In this document: one piece after another, positions 1 to 7,013 of the stretch
Layout: each line of letters begins with the position of its first letter
Position numbering within the stretch: the first letter of the stretch is position 1
Assembly (NCBI GenBank): GCA_905215405.1
Contig: CAJMQE010000081.1
Span: forward strand, 1-16,728
Reading direction: 5' to 3'
DNA: 16,728 bases
DNA from: an uncultured bacterium
Lineage (GTDB): Bacteria; Bacillota; Clostridia; Lachnospirales; Lachnospiraceae
Position numbers and translations under genes: made by a program
The notes under the pieces: generated by a model
Database searches by the model: none
Seen by the model: the letters and a program-made list of their open reading frames with translations, nothing else
Told to the model about the DNA's origin: nothing

Positions 1-112
1 GCCCATTCTCACAGCCCTTTATTTATTTGCTTCGTGGACATCGAAATTAATTCTGCTTTCACACCATATTTCATTCCTGCTCCGGATTCATGAAACATCT
101 ATTAAATAGTGC

Positions 113-141
113 TTGCTATCTAGTTTTCATTACTATATAAT
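113..141 (+). promoter_or_regulatory. Promoter of the DUF1836 gene
   Basis: A -35 box TTGCTA (113-118) and a perfect -10 box TATAAT (136-141) are separated by 17 bases. They lie 36 bases upstream of the ATG at 177, in the right orientation for a sigma-A promoter. Confidence 0.6.
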
Positions 142-176
142 GAATATATAAACATTACGAGAAGGGGGTCACTACC

Positions 177-839
177 ATGTCAGGTGACAATTCAGAATTT
201 GTTAATTCCTTGCTCAGGAAATTATCAAAGTTAAATTATATCAAGCCGGGCGACGTCCCTAATATAGATTTATACATGGATCAGGTAACCACATTTATGG
301 ATGAACATTTAAGCGATGTCAAACGATATGCGGATGATAAGACACTTACCAAGACCATGATCAACAATTATACAAAGAATGATCTTCTGCCACCACCTGT
401 GAAGAAAAAATATTCCAGAAACCATATTTATATTTTGGTCTTCATTTATTATTTCAAGAATATTCTTTCGATCAGTGATATCCAGAAGCTTCTTGCACCA
501 TTAAACAACGATTTCTTCGAAGATAATAATGACTGCTCACTGGATTCCATCTATAAAGAGGTTTATAAGTTGGAAAAAGAACAGGTATCCAATATTTCAA
601 AGGATGTTATTTCCCAGTACCGACGTAGCGAGAAAGCATTTGAAGAGATTCAGGACGATGAACAAAAACGTTTTCTACAGCTTTTTACGCTGGTCACTCA
701 GCTGAGTTTCGATGTCTATATGAAAAAGAATATTATTGAAAGTATTATAGACGAGCTGATTCCTGCTGAAGAACCAAAGTCTAAGAAGGAAAAAAAAGAA
801 AGCAAAAAGGACGTTAAAAAAGAACGAAAAGAAAAGTAA
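177..839 (+). CDS. DUF1836 domain protein, putative DNA-binding
   Basis: This 220-residue soluble protein matches the DUF1836 family, which is common in Firmicutes and has no established function. Residues ~15-130 carry the family core. Within it, residues ~52-110 (TLTKTMINNYTKNDLLPPP, then a helix and a SISDIQKLL helix) resemble the winged helix-turn-helix of MerR-type regulators, so DNA binding is an inference. The last ~25 residues are almost entirely Lys and Glu, a charged, probably disordered tail. No signal peptide or membrane segment is visible. The start at 177 is supported by a GGGGG Shine-Dalgarno-like run at 164-168, 8 bases upstream. The gene stands alone: it has its own promoter and a terminator 7 bases past the stop, and the next gene converges on it. 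The family call is fairly sure; the function is not known. Confidence 0.8.
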   Translation: MSGDNSEFVNSLLRKLSKLNYIKPGDVPNIDLYMDQVTTFMDEHLSDVKRYADDKTLTKTMINNYTKNDLLPPPVKKKYSRNHIYILVFIYYFKNILSISDIQKLLAPLNNDFFEDNNDCSLDSIYKEVYKLEKEQVSNISKDVISQYRRSEKAFEEIQDDEQKRFLQLFTLVTQLSFDVYMKKNIIESIIDELIPAEEPKSKKEKKESKKDVKKERKEK

Positions 840-846
840 ATATAAC

Positions 847-879
847 AAAAAAGGTACTGCATTGCGCAGTACCTTTTTT
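847..879 (+). terminator. Intrinsic terminator after the DUF1836 gene
   Basis: A perfect inverted repeat pairs AAAAAAGGTACTGC (847-860) with GCAGTACCTTTTTT (866-879) around a 5-base loop. The GC-containing stem is followed by a T run. The A and T tracts on both sides mean it could also stop - strand transcripts from the convergent yerC gene, whose stop is ~175 bases away. Nothing further was recognised in 880-1055. Confidence 0.9.
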
Positions 880-1055
880 GTTTCACTGGTAAAAATCAGT
901 ATTTATTATCCAGACCCTCACTGAATAGATAATAAACCATAGTATTTGATTGCTCTTGATCAGAGATCGATTTGAATCAAAAGTATCTTATGTAAAAATA
1001 CACACACTATATTCTACACATCTGCAGATCATGCACAATGTACACCATCTGTTAA

Positions 1056-1343
1056 TTACTTCTGGATTCTCTTAAAGACCATATCATAACCATCATTGCC
1101 ATAATTCAATGATCTGTTTACACGGCTGATTGTTGCTGTAGACGCACCAGTCTTTTCAGCAATATCAAGATATGTCTTATGTTCACGAAGCATCTTTGCT
1201 ACTTCAAATCTCTGTGACAGTGAAAGTAATTCATTAATTGTGCAAATGTCCTCAAAAAATGCAAAACATTCTTCTGAATCCTTCAGGCTGAGAATTGCAT
1301 CAAATAACTGATTCACTTCTTCTGTTCTAAGTTTCTTGTTCAT
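1056..1343 (-). CDS. yerC: YerC/YecD family TrpR-related regulator
   Basis: This 95-residue protein matches the small YerC/YecD proteins, which are Firmicutes relatives of the Trp repressor and belong to its superfamily. The N-terminal half is helical. Residues ~40-75 form the helix-turn-helix: LLSLSQRFEVAKML, then YLDIAEKTGASTATISRVNRSL, where ASTATISRVNR is the likely recognition helix. Its length is typical of the family. The TrpR ligand is not proven for this branch, so tryptophan binding should not be assumed. The start ATG at 1343 has a weak AGGT ribosome-binding site about 7 bases upstream. It lies 145 bases downstream of the PHP-family gene on the same strand, with no terminator seen between them, so read-through is possible. 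A separate promoter with a palindrome sits in the gap and suggests autoregulation. Confidence 0.85.
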   Translation of the reverse strand: MNKKLRTEEVNQLFDAILSLKDSEECFAFFEDICTINELLSLSQRFEVAKMLREHKTYLDIAEKTGASTATISRVNRSLNYGNDGYDMVFKRIQK

Positions 1344-1387
1344 TAATAATACCTATACCTTTCATATTATCTTACAAACTTATCAAC

Positions 1388-1443
1388 TAGCTTATCATTT
1401 GATGTCATAAGCTAATTTTAACATATTAAAGTTGTAAAGTAAA
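1388..1443 (-). promoter_or_regulatory. yerC promoter with a palindromic operator candidate
   Basis: Reading the - strand, a -35 box TTTACT (1438-1443) and a -10 box TAAAAT (1415-1420) are separated by 17 bases. Directly downstream, covering the expected start site, is an 8-bp inverted repeat TAGCTTAT / ATAAGCTA (1388-1395 and 1407-1414) with an 11-base centre. A repressor bound there would block initiation. That the repressor is YerC itself is inference from the neighbouring gene. Confidence 0.5.
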
Positions 1444-1488
1444 GAAATATGTTCTTTTTTTCCATCACCATTGCTATTTTCGACCTTA

Positions 1489-2205
1489 TTATTGATTCTT
1501 CTTAAGATAACTGTTCAGTAACTCAATGTCAGAATTTGCAATCAGTCTTTCTGGAAAATCAACTTCCTCAAGTATCTGATATGCCAGTTCGAAATTGCAG
1601 ATATCATCTGCGACGTGCGCATCACTGCCAATTGAGATGCACACATTATTACGCTTGCATAATTCCAACATTTTCAAATCATTTTCCCTTGCCCCAACAC
1701 GTGGTCCACAGGGTTTTAAGGAAGAATTATTCAATTCAAGCAATGTATGATATTCTTTTGCTGCCATTACTATCTGTTCATAATCAAGAGGATATCTGCA
1801 GTCGTCTGGATGTCCGATAATGTTGATGTACGGATTCTTAATTACATTTACCAGTGCCAATGTATTTTCAGATTCCGACCCACTTCTGACACACGGTGTA
1901 TGCAGACTCGCAATTGCAAGATCAAGTTGTTTCAGAATGTAGTCCGGCATATCTAAAGAGCCGTTTAAATCCAAAATATTAACCTCACAGCCAAACAAAC
2001 GAGTAACACCATATTTCTCACGTCTGTTCACTTTGAGGTTATGAAAATACAACTCACTGCAACTACCAGGCATCTTCGGAGCATGTTCTGTGAGTGCCAG
2101 ATGCGTCACTCCCATATTCGATGCTTCCCGTGTCATTTCATCAATTGTACTATAAGCATGTCCACTTGCAATCGTATGTGTGTGAGTATCAATGAAAAAT
2201 TTCAT
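1489..2205 (-). CDS. PHP-domain metallophosphatase, YcdX-like
   Basis: This 238-residue single-domain protein of the PHP superfamily resembles E. coli YcdX and is probably a phosphoesterase; its substrate is unknown. All ligands of the trinuclear metal site can be placed: His8 and His10 (DTHTHT), His16, His41 (TEH), Glu74 (GCEVNI), His102 (SLH), His132 (GHPDD), Asp195 and His197 (SDAH). The spacing runs one to three residues ahead of YcdX throughout, so the enzyme should be active. It has no signal peptide and is cytoplasmic. The start at 2205 is fixed by a perfect AGGAGG (2211-2216) five bases upstream. The gene sits upstream of yerC on the same strand and diverges from the J-domain gene. 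Histidinol-phosphatase (HisK-type) is the main alternative label for PHP proteins, but the YcdX-like length and motif spacing argue against it. Confidence 0.85.
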   Translation of the reverse strand: MKFFIDTHTHTIASGHAYSTIDEMTREASNMGVTHLALTEHAPKMPGSCSELYFHNLKVNRREKYGVTRLFGCEVNILDLNGSLDMPDYILKQLDLAIASLHTPCVRSGSESENTLALVNVIKNPYINIIGHPDDCRYPLDYEQIVMAAKEYHTLLELNNSSLKPCGPRVGARENDLKMLELCKRNNVCISIGSDAHVADDICNFELAYQILEEVDFPERLIANSDIELLNSYLKKNQ

Positions 2206-2388
2206 GCTTTCCTCCTGTATTATAATTATCAGTTCTTCGTAATTACCTTTACTTTACCACAAAATAACACCATCTGCAAATATACACAGTGTATTTTTAC
2301 AAATAATTAATTGAAAACATGGACTTTACTGGAATCTTTTAGAAAGATTAAATTTTTATAAAACATCCCTTTTTACATTTACGGATGA

Positions 2389-2417
2389 TTGTTATTTCCT
2401 ATCACTTGTTATATAAT
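2389..2417 (+). promoter_or_regulatory. Promoter of the J-domain gene
   Basis: A -35 box TTGTTA (2389-2394) and a perfect TATAAT (2412-2417) are 17 bases apart, about 78 bases upstream of the coding start. No CIRCE-type heat-shock operator was seen next to it, so regulation by HrcA is not supported. Confidence 0.65.
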
Positions 2418-2495
2418 AAACAATATTTCATTTTGCACCAAAAAGGCAGAATTTATAACTGTTTTTGCAAAATATTCGCAGAAAGGAACTAAGTG

Positions 2496-3233
2496 ATGTT
2501 CGATCCATATAGTGTTCTGGGGTTATCAAGAGATGCCTCGGATGAAGATATCAAGAAAGCGTATAGAAAATTAAGCAGGAAGTATCATCCTGATGCAAAT
2601 ATTAACAATCCAAATGCTGCACAAGCTGAGGAAAAATTCAAACAGGTCCAGGAAGCATACCAGCAGATCATGCAGGAACGGGCACACGGAGGCAGTGGAT
2701 ACCAGAATGGTGGATACCAGGGCGGTTATTCCCAGGGTGGCTATGGTGGAAACAGTACTGGTGGCTTCGGTGGTTTTGGTGACTTTGGAGGTTTCGGTGG
2801 TTTTGGCGGTTTTGATTTTGGAGGATTTGGAAATCAGACAAATCGCGGGCAGAACGATGAATACACCATGCACATGAACGCTGCTGCTAACTATATCCGA
2901 AACAGACATTATCAGGAAGCGCTCAACGTTCTGTCAGATATCAGTGAACGGACTGCTCAGTGGTATTACTACAGTGCAATTGCAAATTCTGGACTTGGTA
3001 ATAATGTTACAGCATTGGAACATGCGAATAAAGCCGCAGCAATGGAACCGGACAATATCCAGTACCGCAATCTCGTCAGTCAACTGCAGAACGGACAGAG
3101 CTGGTATCAGGATATGGGCACGTCCTACGGAATGCCTTCCTCCGGAAACAGTGGTCTCTGTCTCAAGCTCTGTATTGCAAATATGCTCTGTAACTGCTGC
3201 TGTGGTAACGGGATGTATTACCGCCGCTGTTAG
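2496..3233 (+). CDS. J-domain (DnaJ-like) protein with TPR-like repeats and Cys-rich tail
   Basis: This is a J-domain co-chaperone that should stimulate the ATPase of DnaK, but it is not DnaJ itself: the CxxCxGxG zinc repeats and the substrate-binding C-terminal domain are absent. Residues 3-66 are the J domain with HPD at 31-33. Residues ~68-118 are a Gly/Phe/Tyr-rich linker with GGFGGF repeats. Residues ~125-205 contain two helical TPR-like repeats (NAAANYIRNRHYQEALNVL and ALEHANKAAAMEPDN). The final ~25 residues hold seven cysteines, including an NCCC run, suggesting metal binding or acylation. The frame also opens at GTG 2493. ATG 2496 is preferred because AAAGGA (2482-2487) is then 8 bases upstream. 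The gene is monocistronic, with its own promoter and a strong terminator. The partner and client of this protein are unknown. Confidence 0.85.
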   Translation: MFDPYSVLGLSRDASDEDIKKAYRKLSRKYHPDANINNPNAAQAEEKFKQVQEAYQQIMQERAHGGSGYQNGGYQGGYSQGGYGGNSTGGFGGFGDFGGFGGFGGFDFGGFGNQTNRGQNDEYTMHMNAAANYIRNRHYQEALNVLSDISERTAQWYYYSAIANSGLGNNVTALEHANKAAAMEPDNIQYRNLVSQLQNGQSWYQDMGTSYGMPSSGNSGLCLKLCIANMLCNCCCGNGMYYRRC

Positions 3234-3264
3234 ATCTGTCCCGCTTTACAGCAGGCAGTACTAT

Positions 3265-3317
3265 AAAAAACACCATAAGAAATTCAGCTGTAATTTGAAT
3301 TTCTTATGGTGTTTTTT
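3265..3317 (+). terminator. Bidirectional intrinsic terminator between convergent genes
   Basis: A perfect 21-bp inverted repeat (3265-3285 with 3297-3317) surrounds an 11-base loop. A six-A run on one side and a six-T run on the other let it act for the J-domain gene on the + strand and for the transglutaminase-like gene on the - strand, whose stop is ~65 bases away. Confidence 0.9.
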
Positions 3318-3348
3318 ATATTTATATTTAAATTTACTTTTTCTAGTT

Positions 3349-3377
3349 CTGACCGTTAAATAACGGCCAGCTTTTTT
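3349..3377 (+). terminator. Second terminator-like hairpin
   Basis: CTGACCGTTA (3349-3358) pairs with TAACGGCCAG (3361-3370) with a single A-C mismatch and a very short loop, followed by C and seven T. It reads as a back-up + strand terminator just beyond the 21-bp stem. Confidence 0.55.
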
Positions 3378-3380
3378 TGT

Positions 3381-4418
3381 CTAATTGCAGGCAGGAAGTT
3401 TTACCGACATATCCCGTCTCGTATGATCTGCTGAAATCATGGAATCTGTTATATTAAAATAGATGAAGGAATAGGAATTGGTCATATCCCCTAGTTCATC
3501 ATCCCAGGACAGATCCACATTGCAGAACTTTCCATTTACTTTTACAATATTCCACGCATGATATCCGTTATTTGCATACCCACTACAAAAATAACATGGG
3601 ATATTCAGCTGCTGTAAAATATACTGAAATGCTCTTGAATATCCGGCGCATACTGATGTTCCATTGACCATTGCACTGTAAGCACTTTGGTTCAGCGCTG
3701 AATTCTCGTCATAAGTGACCTGATTCATCAGCTCCTTATAGACAATTCTTTCCCGCTCCACATCATCTGTCGCTGCAGAAGCTGCTGCTATGATCTTTCC
3801 AGCTGCCGCCTGGAACTTCTGACGACTCGTCGAAATGCTGTCTGCAGTTGAATTAAATGCAAGTGTAAGCGAAATTACAGTCCCTTTAGATGTATATCCA
3901 TAACTGTAACTCGTATCCAGCCAGAATAATTCCGGATGATCATCAAAAACTGCTGTCATAACATTGTTGATTCCATCTTTGCTCATTGTTTCCACCAGTG
4001 TGAACTGGGTATTCATATTCTGTGCATTCTCATAGACCTGATCATAGACCTTCTGCTGTGATTCTGTCAGCATTGCCCGATATGGATACATTTCATCAGA
4101 AAAGCCATAATTTTCACCGGTATATCCGGTGTCACCAGAAGCTGAACTGTCGTTGACCAGCTGTCCCGTTCCATCTGTCATCTGCAGATTGGATTTTCCG
4201 GTTCCAGATGCTGCCGCTGCACCTGTTCCGCTAGAACTGCCACCATTTACTTTCGGTAACAGATCATCAATATTTACAACTGCGCCCGTTGCTGTATTTG
4301 GCTCATTGGTAAAATAATTACTTGTCGCTCCACCATTGGTCTTTGTCAGAACCGAGAGAAAAAATACAACCACAAGAACAGTCAGTGAACTGAATAATAA
4401 TGCTAATAACCTTTTCAT
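3381..4418 (-). CDS. Secreted or anchored transglutaminase-like (papain-fold) protein
   Basis: This 345-residue exported protein has a C-terminal transglutaminase-like domain. Residues ~4-24 form one hydrophobic segment after MKR, which could be a signal peptide or an uncleaved anchor; no lipobox is visible. A Ser/Gly/Ala/Thr-rich linker follows (~30-100), then the folded region. The triad is complete: Cys257 (SVCAGYS), His287 (HAWNIV) and Asp302 (NVDLSWDD). The enzyme could be a protease, amidase or cross-linker of surface proteins or peptidoglycan; the substrate cannot be read from sequence. The frame extends three codons further to a GTG at 4427, but that GTG lies inside the GAGGTG ribosome-binding site (4425-4430), so the ATG at 4418 is the real start. 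It converges on the J-domain gene. A TATAAT (4518-4523) upstream is the only promoter hint. Confidence 0.8.
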   Translation of the reverse strand: MKRLLALLFSSLTVLVVVFFLSVLTKTNGGATSNYFTNEPNTATGAVVNIDDLLPKVNGGSSSGTGAAAASGTGKSNLQMTDGTGQLVNDSSASGDTGYTGENYGFSDEMYPYRAMLTESQQKVYDQVYENAQNMNTQFTLVETMSKDGINNVMTAVFDDHPELFWLDTSYSYGYTSKGTVISLTLAFNSTADSISTSRQKFQAAAGKIIAAASAATDDVERERIVYKELMNQVTYDENSALNQSAYSAMVNGTSVCAGYSRAFQYILQQLNIPCYFCSGYANNGYHAWNIVKVNGKFCNVDLSWDDELGDMTNSYSFIYFNITDSMISADHTRRDMSVKLPACN

Positions 4419-4466
4419 GAAGAACACCTCATTTTCCTATGTACATGAATCTGAATCATTCATTAA

Positions 4467-4515
4467 AATAAACCTGCCAGCCGCATACTTACATGAAGTA
4501 TGCCCCTGACAGGTT
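4467..4515 (-). terminator. Terminator downstream of the MATE gene
   Basis: On the - strand a long stem forms between 4496-4515 and 4471-4490, with one G-U pair, a 2x2 mismatch and a 5-base loop, followed by TTTATTTTAATG. The pairing is better on the - strand than on the + strand, because the wobble becomes A-C on +. It lies ~105 bases past the MATE stop and ~50 bases before the transglutaminase-like start, so it should separate the two transcripts. Confidence 0.65.
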
Positions 4516-4619
4516 CCATTATACACCACCTGCTATGATAAATTCCATACTTTTATCAAGATTCCGCACAGACACAGCACTGATGGCACGTTTCTATTTT
4601 CATTTTATCGTTGTTTCTA

Positions 4620-5960
4620 TCAGATCCTGCTCTCCTTCCAGTGTCCCGTTTTATAAAATGTAAAGGACATGAGCATTGAGGTGAACCAGCCGATCGGCCA
4701 CGACATCCAGATTCCTGTTACCCCAAATGGTACCGACAGAATGAACGCAAGCACAACACGAAGCACCAGATCTGTAAATGTTGAGATCATAAATTGTCTC
4801 ATTGCACCAGATCCTCTAAGCACACCATCCGCCATCAATTTGATCATAATGATCAGATAAAACGGAGAAACGATTCTTAAGAACATTACACCGGTCTGTA
4901 ATGCCACCTGGCTATCCGAATCCATAAACAGACTGACTGCATAATTACCAAATACCACATAAAATAAGACAAATGGTACCGCTATCATGAGCACCATCAT
5001 CATAGAAGCTCGAAAGCCTTTTTTAATACGTTCATATTCGCCTGCCCCAACATTTTGCGCTGTAAAACTTGAAAGCCCATTTCCAAGTGTGGTAAATGAA
5101 GTTATGGCGAATGTATTCAGTTTGATTGCTGCGGAATATCCTGCGATCACAGAGGATCCGAATCCATTGATCAGCCACTGAATAAAAATATTACCTATTG
5201 AGATAAAACTCTGCTGTAGGATACTTGGAATCGCAATATAGGCTATTTTCTTTAACATTTCCCAAGAGAAATGTTCCTGTCTTCCCTGTTCCTCTTCCAC
5301 ATGAATTCCACGAATTCTCTTTAATAATGCCAGAAGTGCCAGAATACAGGCAATGCCCTGTGCAATAAATGTTGCCCATGCAACACCGGCAACGCCCCAA
5401 CCAAATGTTGCAACAAATATGTAATCCAATACAATATTTCCAAGGGAAGAACCAATCAGAAAATACAATGGCGTTTTAGAATCTCCCAGCGATGCAAAAA
5501 TACCAGTTGCAACGTTATATAAGAACAGAAAAAGAAATCCTGCTATGTAAATTCTCAGATACAGTGCACCGTCCGTAAATATATTTTCCGGTGTGTTGAT
5601 CATTGTCATTAGTGCATTACAGCCTAAAAAGCCAAACATCATCAGTACCAGCGATACGACCAGCGAAGCAATCATCGTTGTTGAGACCGCGGTCTTCATT
5701 CTTCTGTACTCTTTTGCTCCGAAAAGCTGTGAAATCACAACGGAACAGCCGATGTTGCTTCCTACTGCGATCGCCATAAAAATCATGGTAATTGGATAGG
5801 ATGCACCGACCGCCGCCAGTGCTTCCTCCCCGGCAAACTTTCCCGCAATTACACTGTCGGCGATATTGTAGAGCTGTTGAAAAATTACGCTTACAAATAA
5901 GGGCAGTGAATACTTCCATAATACTGTCTCTGGTTTTCCTGTCGTCAGATCTTTTATCAT
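4620..5960 (-). CDS. MATE family multidrug/Na+ efflux transporter
   Basis: This 446-residue polytopic inner-membrane transporter has about 12 hydrophobic segments arranged as two MatE halves. It begins with the usual family opening: a short basic leader (MIKDLTTGKPETVLWKY) running into SLPLFVSVIFQQLYNIADS, with the typical NIADS in helix 1 and GEEALAAVGASYPI soon after. The second half starts near residue 235 (IAIPSILQQSFISIGN). Members export cationic compounds in exchange for Na+ or H+; the substrate here is not predictable. The length is standard and no residues look damaged. The start at 5960 is supported by AGGAGAG (5968-5974), 7 bases upstream. It is 113 bases downstream of mntP on the same strand, but a candidate promoter in the gap suggests separate transcription. 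Confidence 0.9.
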   Translation of the reverse strand: MIKDLTTGKPETVLWKYSLPLFVSVIFQQLYNIADSVIAGKFAGEEALAAVGASYPITMIFMAIAVGSNIGCSVVISQLFGAKEYRRMKTAVSTTMIASLVVSLVLMMFGFLGCNALMTMINTPENIFTDGALYLRIYIAGFLFLFLYNVATGIFASLGDSKTPLYFLIGSSLGNIVLDYIFVATFGWGVAGVAWATFIAQGIACILALLALLKRIRGIHVEEEQGRQEHFSWEMLKKIAYIAIPSILQQSFISIGNIFIQWLINGFGSSVIAGYSAAIKLNTFAITSFTTLGNGLSSFTAQNVGAGEYERIKKGFRASMMMVLMIAVPFVLFYVVFGNYAVSLFMDSDSQVALQTGVMFLRIVSPFYLIIMIKLMADGVLRGSGAMRQFMISTFTDLVLRVVLAFILSVPFGVTGIWMSWPIGWFTSMLMSFTFYKTGHWKESRI

Positions 5961-5995
5961 CTTCGTACTCTCCTATTCCTTTTTTTCATTTTCTG

Positions 5996-6025
5996 ATATC
6001 AACAAAATTCTTGTACTTCTGTCAA
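5996..6025 (-). promoter_or_regulatory. Candidate promoter of the MATE gene
   Basis: On the - strand, TTGACA (6020-6025) is followed after 18 bases by TGATAT (5996-6001). The -35 box is perfect and the -10 box is poor, so this is only a moderate call. Confidence 0.4.
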
Positions 6026-6073
6026 TTCTTTCTTACTTTTATATTTACATTTGCTGAGCAATTTTGATTTATC

Positions 6074-6646
6074 TTATCCCAGAATTCCCAGGTGTTCCAG
6101 CAGAATCTTAAGGCCGATCAAAATCAGGATCACACCACCTGCAATTTCTGCTTTGCTCTTATACTTGCTACCAAAGAAGTTACCGATCACCACTCCGATC
6201 AGTGACAGAACAAATGTCGTAACTGCAATGATGGAAACTGCTGAAAGAATGGATACCTTCAGAAAAGCAAAAGTAATTCCAACTGCAAGTGCATCAATAC
6301 TTGTGGCTATGGCAAGCATCAAAAGTTCTTTCAGATCCAGCGGACTGTCACCTTTTGCTATATCTTCCTCTTCCGGATTAAGTGCCTCATAGACCATTTT
6401 CCCACCTATGACTGCCAACAATACAAATGCGATCCAGTGGTCAATCGATTCAATATATGAGGCAAACTGTGTACCAAGTATCCAACCGATCAGAGGCATT
6501 ATGCCCTGAAAGCCGCCAAAAAATGCCGCAATAACAACTGCCTGCCGATAATTTACTTTCTGCATCTTCAAGCCCTTACAGACAGCTACTGCAAAAGCAT
6601 CCATGGAAAGGCCTACGCCAATCAAAAGGATTTCAAATATTCCCAT
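6074..6646 (-). CDS. mntP: Manganese efflux pump MntP
   Basis: MntP exports Mn2+ across the cytoplasmic membrane and protects against manganese excess. The 190-residue protein has six hydrophobic helices in two internal repeats. Each repeat carries the family's acidic signature: GVGLSMDAFAVA at the N-terminus (Asp16) and ATSIDALAVGITFAF in the second half. An acidic cytoplasmic loop (NPEEEDIAKGD) separates the repeats. An upstream in-frame ATG at 6658 would add four residues, but GGAGGA (6651-6656) would then be coding. With the start at 6646 this sequence becomes the ribosome-binding site, and the key aspartate falls at position 16 as in E. coli MntP. The gene has its own promoter and an Mn2+ riboswitch leader, which independently support the function. 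Confidence 0.93.
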   Translation of the reverse strand: MGIFEILLIGVGLSMDAFAVAVCKGLKMQKVNYRQAVVIAAFFGGFQGIMPLIGWILGTQFASYIESIDHWIAFVLLAVIGGKMVYEALNPEEEDIAKGDSPLDLKELLMLAIATSIDALAVGITFAFLKVSILSAVSIIAVTTFVLSLIGVVIGNFFGSKYKSKAEIAGGVILILIGLKILLEHLGILG

Positions 6647-6788
6647 TATTTCCTCCATCTACGCATTTCTTCTGACACATTTCGATCGTATTTCGATCAC
6701 GCCTATCTTATCATATGCATTGCGTCTGAAATTATCTGCGTTCACTTTCTTTTTTCCAGTTTTTCATCCGTACCGGCTGTAAACATTC

Positions 6789-6840
6789 AAAAAGACCCAT
6801 GTACAATAACAGGCATAGAGCCTGTCATCATACATGAGTC
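6789..6840 (-). terminator. Attenuator hairpin in the mntP leader
   Basis: On the - strand, GACTCATGTA (6831-6840) pairs with TACATGGGTC (6794-6803). Inside this, ACAGGC pairs with GCCTGT (6820-6825 and 6809-6814), and five U follow (6789-6793). The left arm reuses the 3' strand of the riboswitch P1 stem (6830-6838), so aptamer and terminator cannot form together. Confidence 0.8.
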
Positions 6841-6922
6841 TCATTCTTTAAGATTTGCCAGGTTCTTTCCAAACCAGTATGTTGACAAACCACATTTTCA
6901 TGCGAATTACTCCCTCACGGAT
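6830..6922 (-). ncRNA. yybP-ykoY (Mn2+) riboswitch
   Basis: The leader contains the family's conserved pieces in order on the - strand: a P1 5' strand ATCCGTGAG (6914-6922), GGGAGTA directly after it, TGTCAACATACTGG, an ACCTGGCAAA element, and AATGAGACTCAT, which carries the AGAC of the second metal-binding loop and the P1 3' strand (6830-6838). P1 pairs over about eight bases including one G-U. The class senses Mn2+ and commonly precedes mntP genes. Ligand binding should stabilise P1 and prevent the overlapping terminator, giving an on-switch for export. The identification is from remembered consensus, not a covariance search. Confidence 0.8.
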
Positions 6923-6928
6923 TTTTTA

Positions 6929-6957
6929 AATATATCCTAAATGAGATATTTTGTCAA
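6929..6957 (-). promoter_or_regulatory. Promoter of the mntP riboswitch transcript
   Basis: On the - strand a perfect TTGACA (6952-6957) and TATATT (6929-6934) are 17 bases apart. The predicted start, near 6922, coincides with the first base of the riboswitch P1 stem, which supports both calls. Confidence 0.8.
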
Positions 6958-7013
6958 TATTATCTGTACACTTTTCTAACATTGCTGCTCTCAAGCAAAA
7001 CAATACATAAAAA

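Noticed and set aside
9..74. 21-residue frame on the - strand (MKYGVKAELIS...) preceded by GGAG
   Set aside because: It is too short and unsupported by family, promoter or terminator. It is more likely chance in an intergenic stretch, though its start signal is acceptable.
904..938. Inverted repeat TTATTATC/GATAATAA downstream of yerC
   Set aside because: The stem is pure AT apart from one pair, the loop is long and no T tract follows on the - strand. The 847-879 hairpin is the better terminator.
1420..1460. Hairpin AACATATT/AATATGTT followed by T run on the + strand
   Set aside because: No + strand gene ends there, the stem is only eight A/T-rich pairs, and it overlaps the yerC promoter, so it is unlikely to be a terminator.
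2282..2301. Palindrome ATACAC-A-GTGTAT, and a 13-base word TGTAAAAATACAC shared with 991-1003
   Set aside because: It is short and AT-rich, not aligned with a convincing promoter, and two copies in an AT-rich window can occur by chance.
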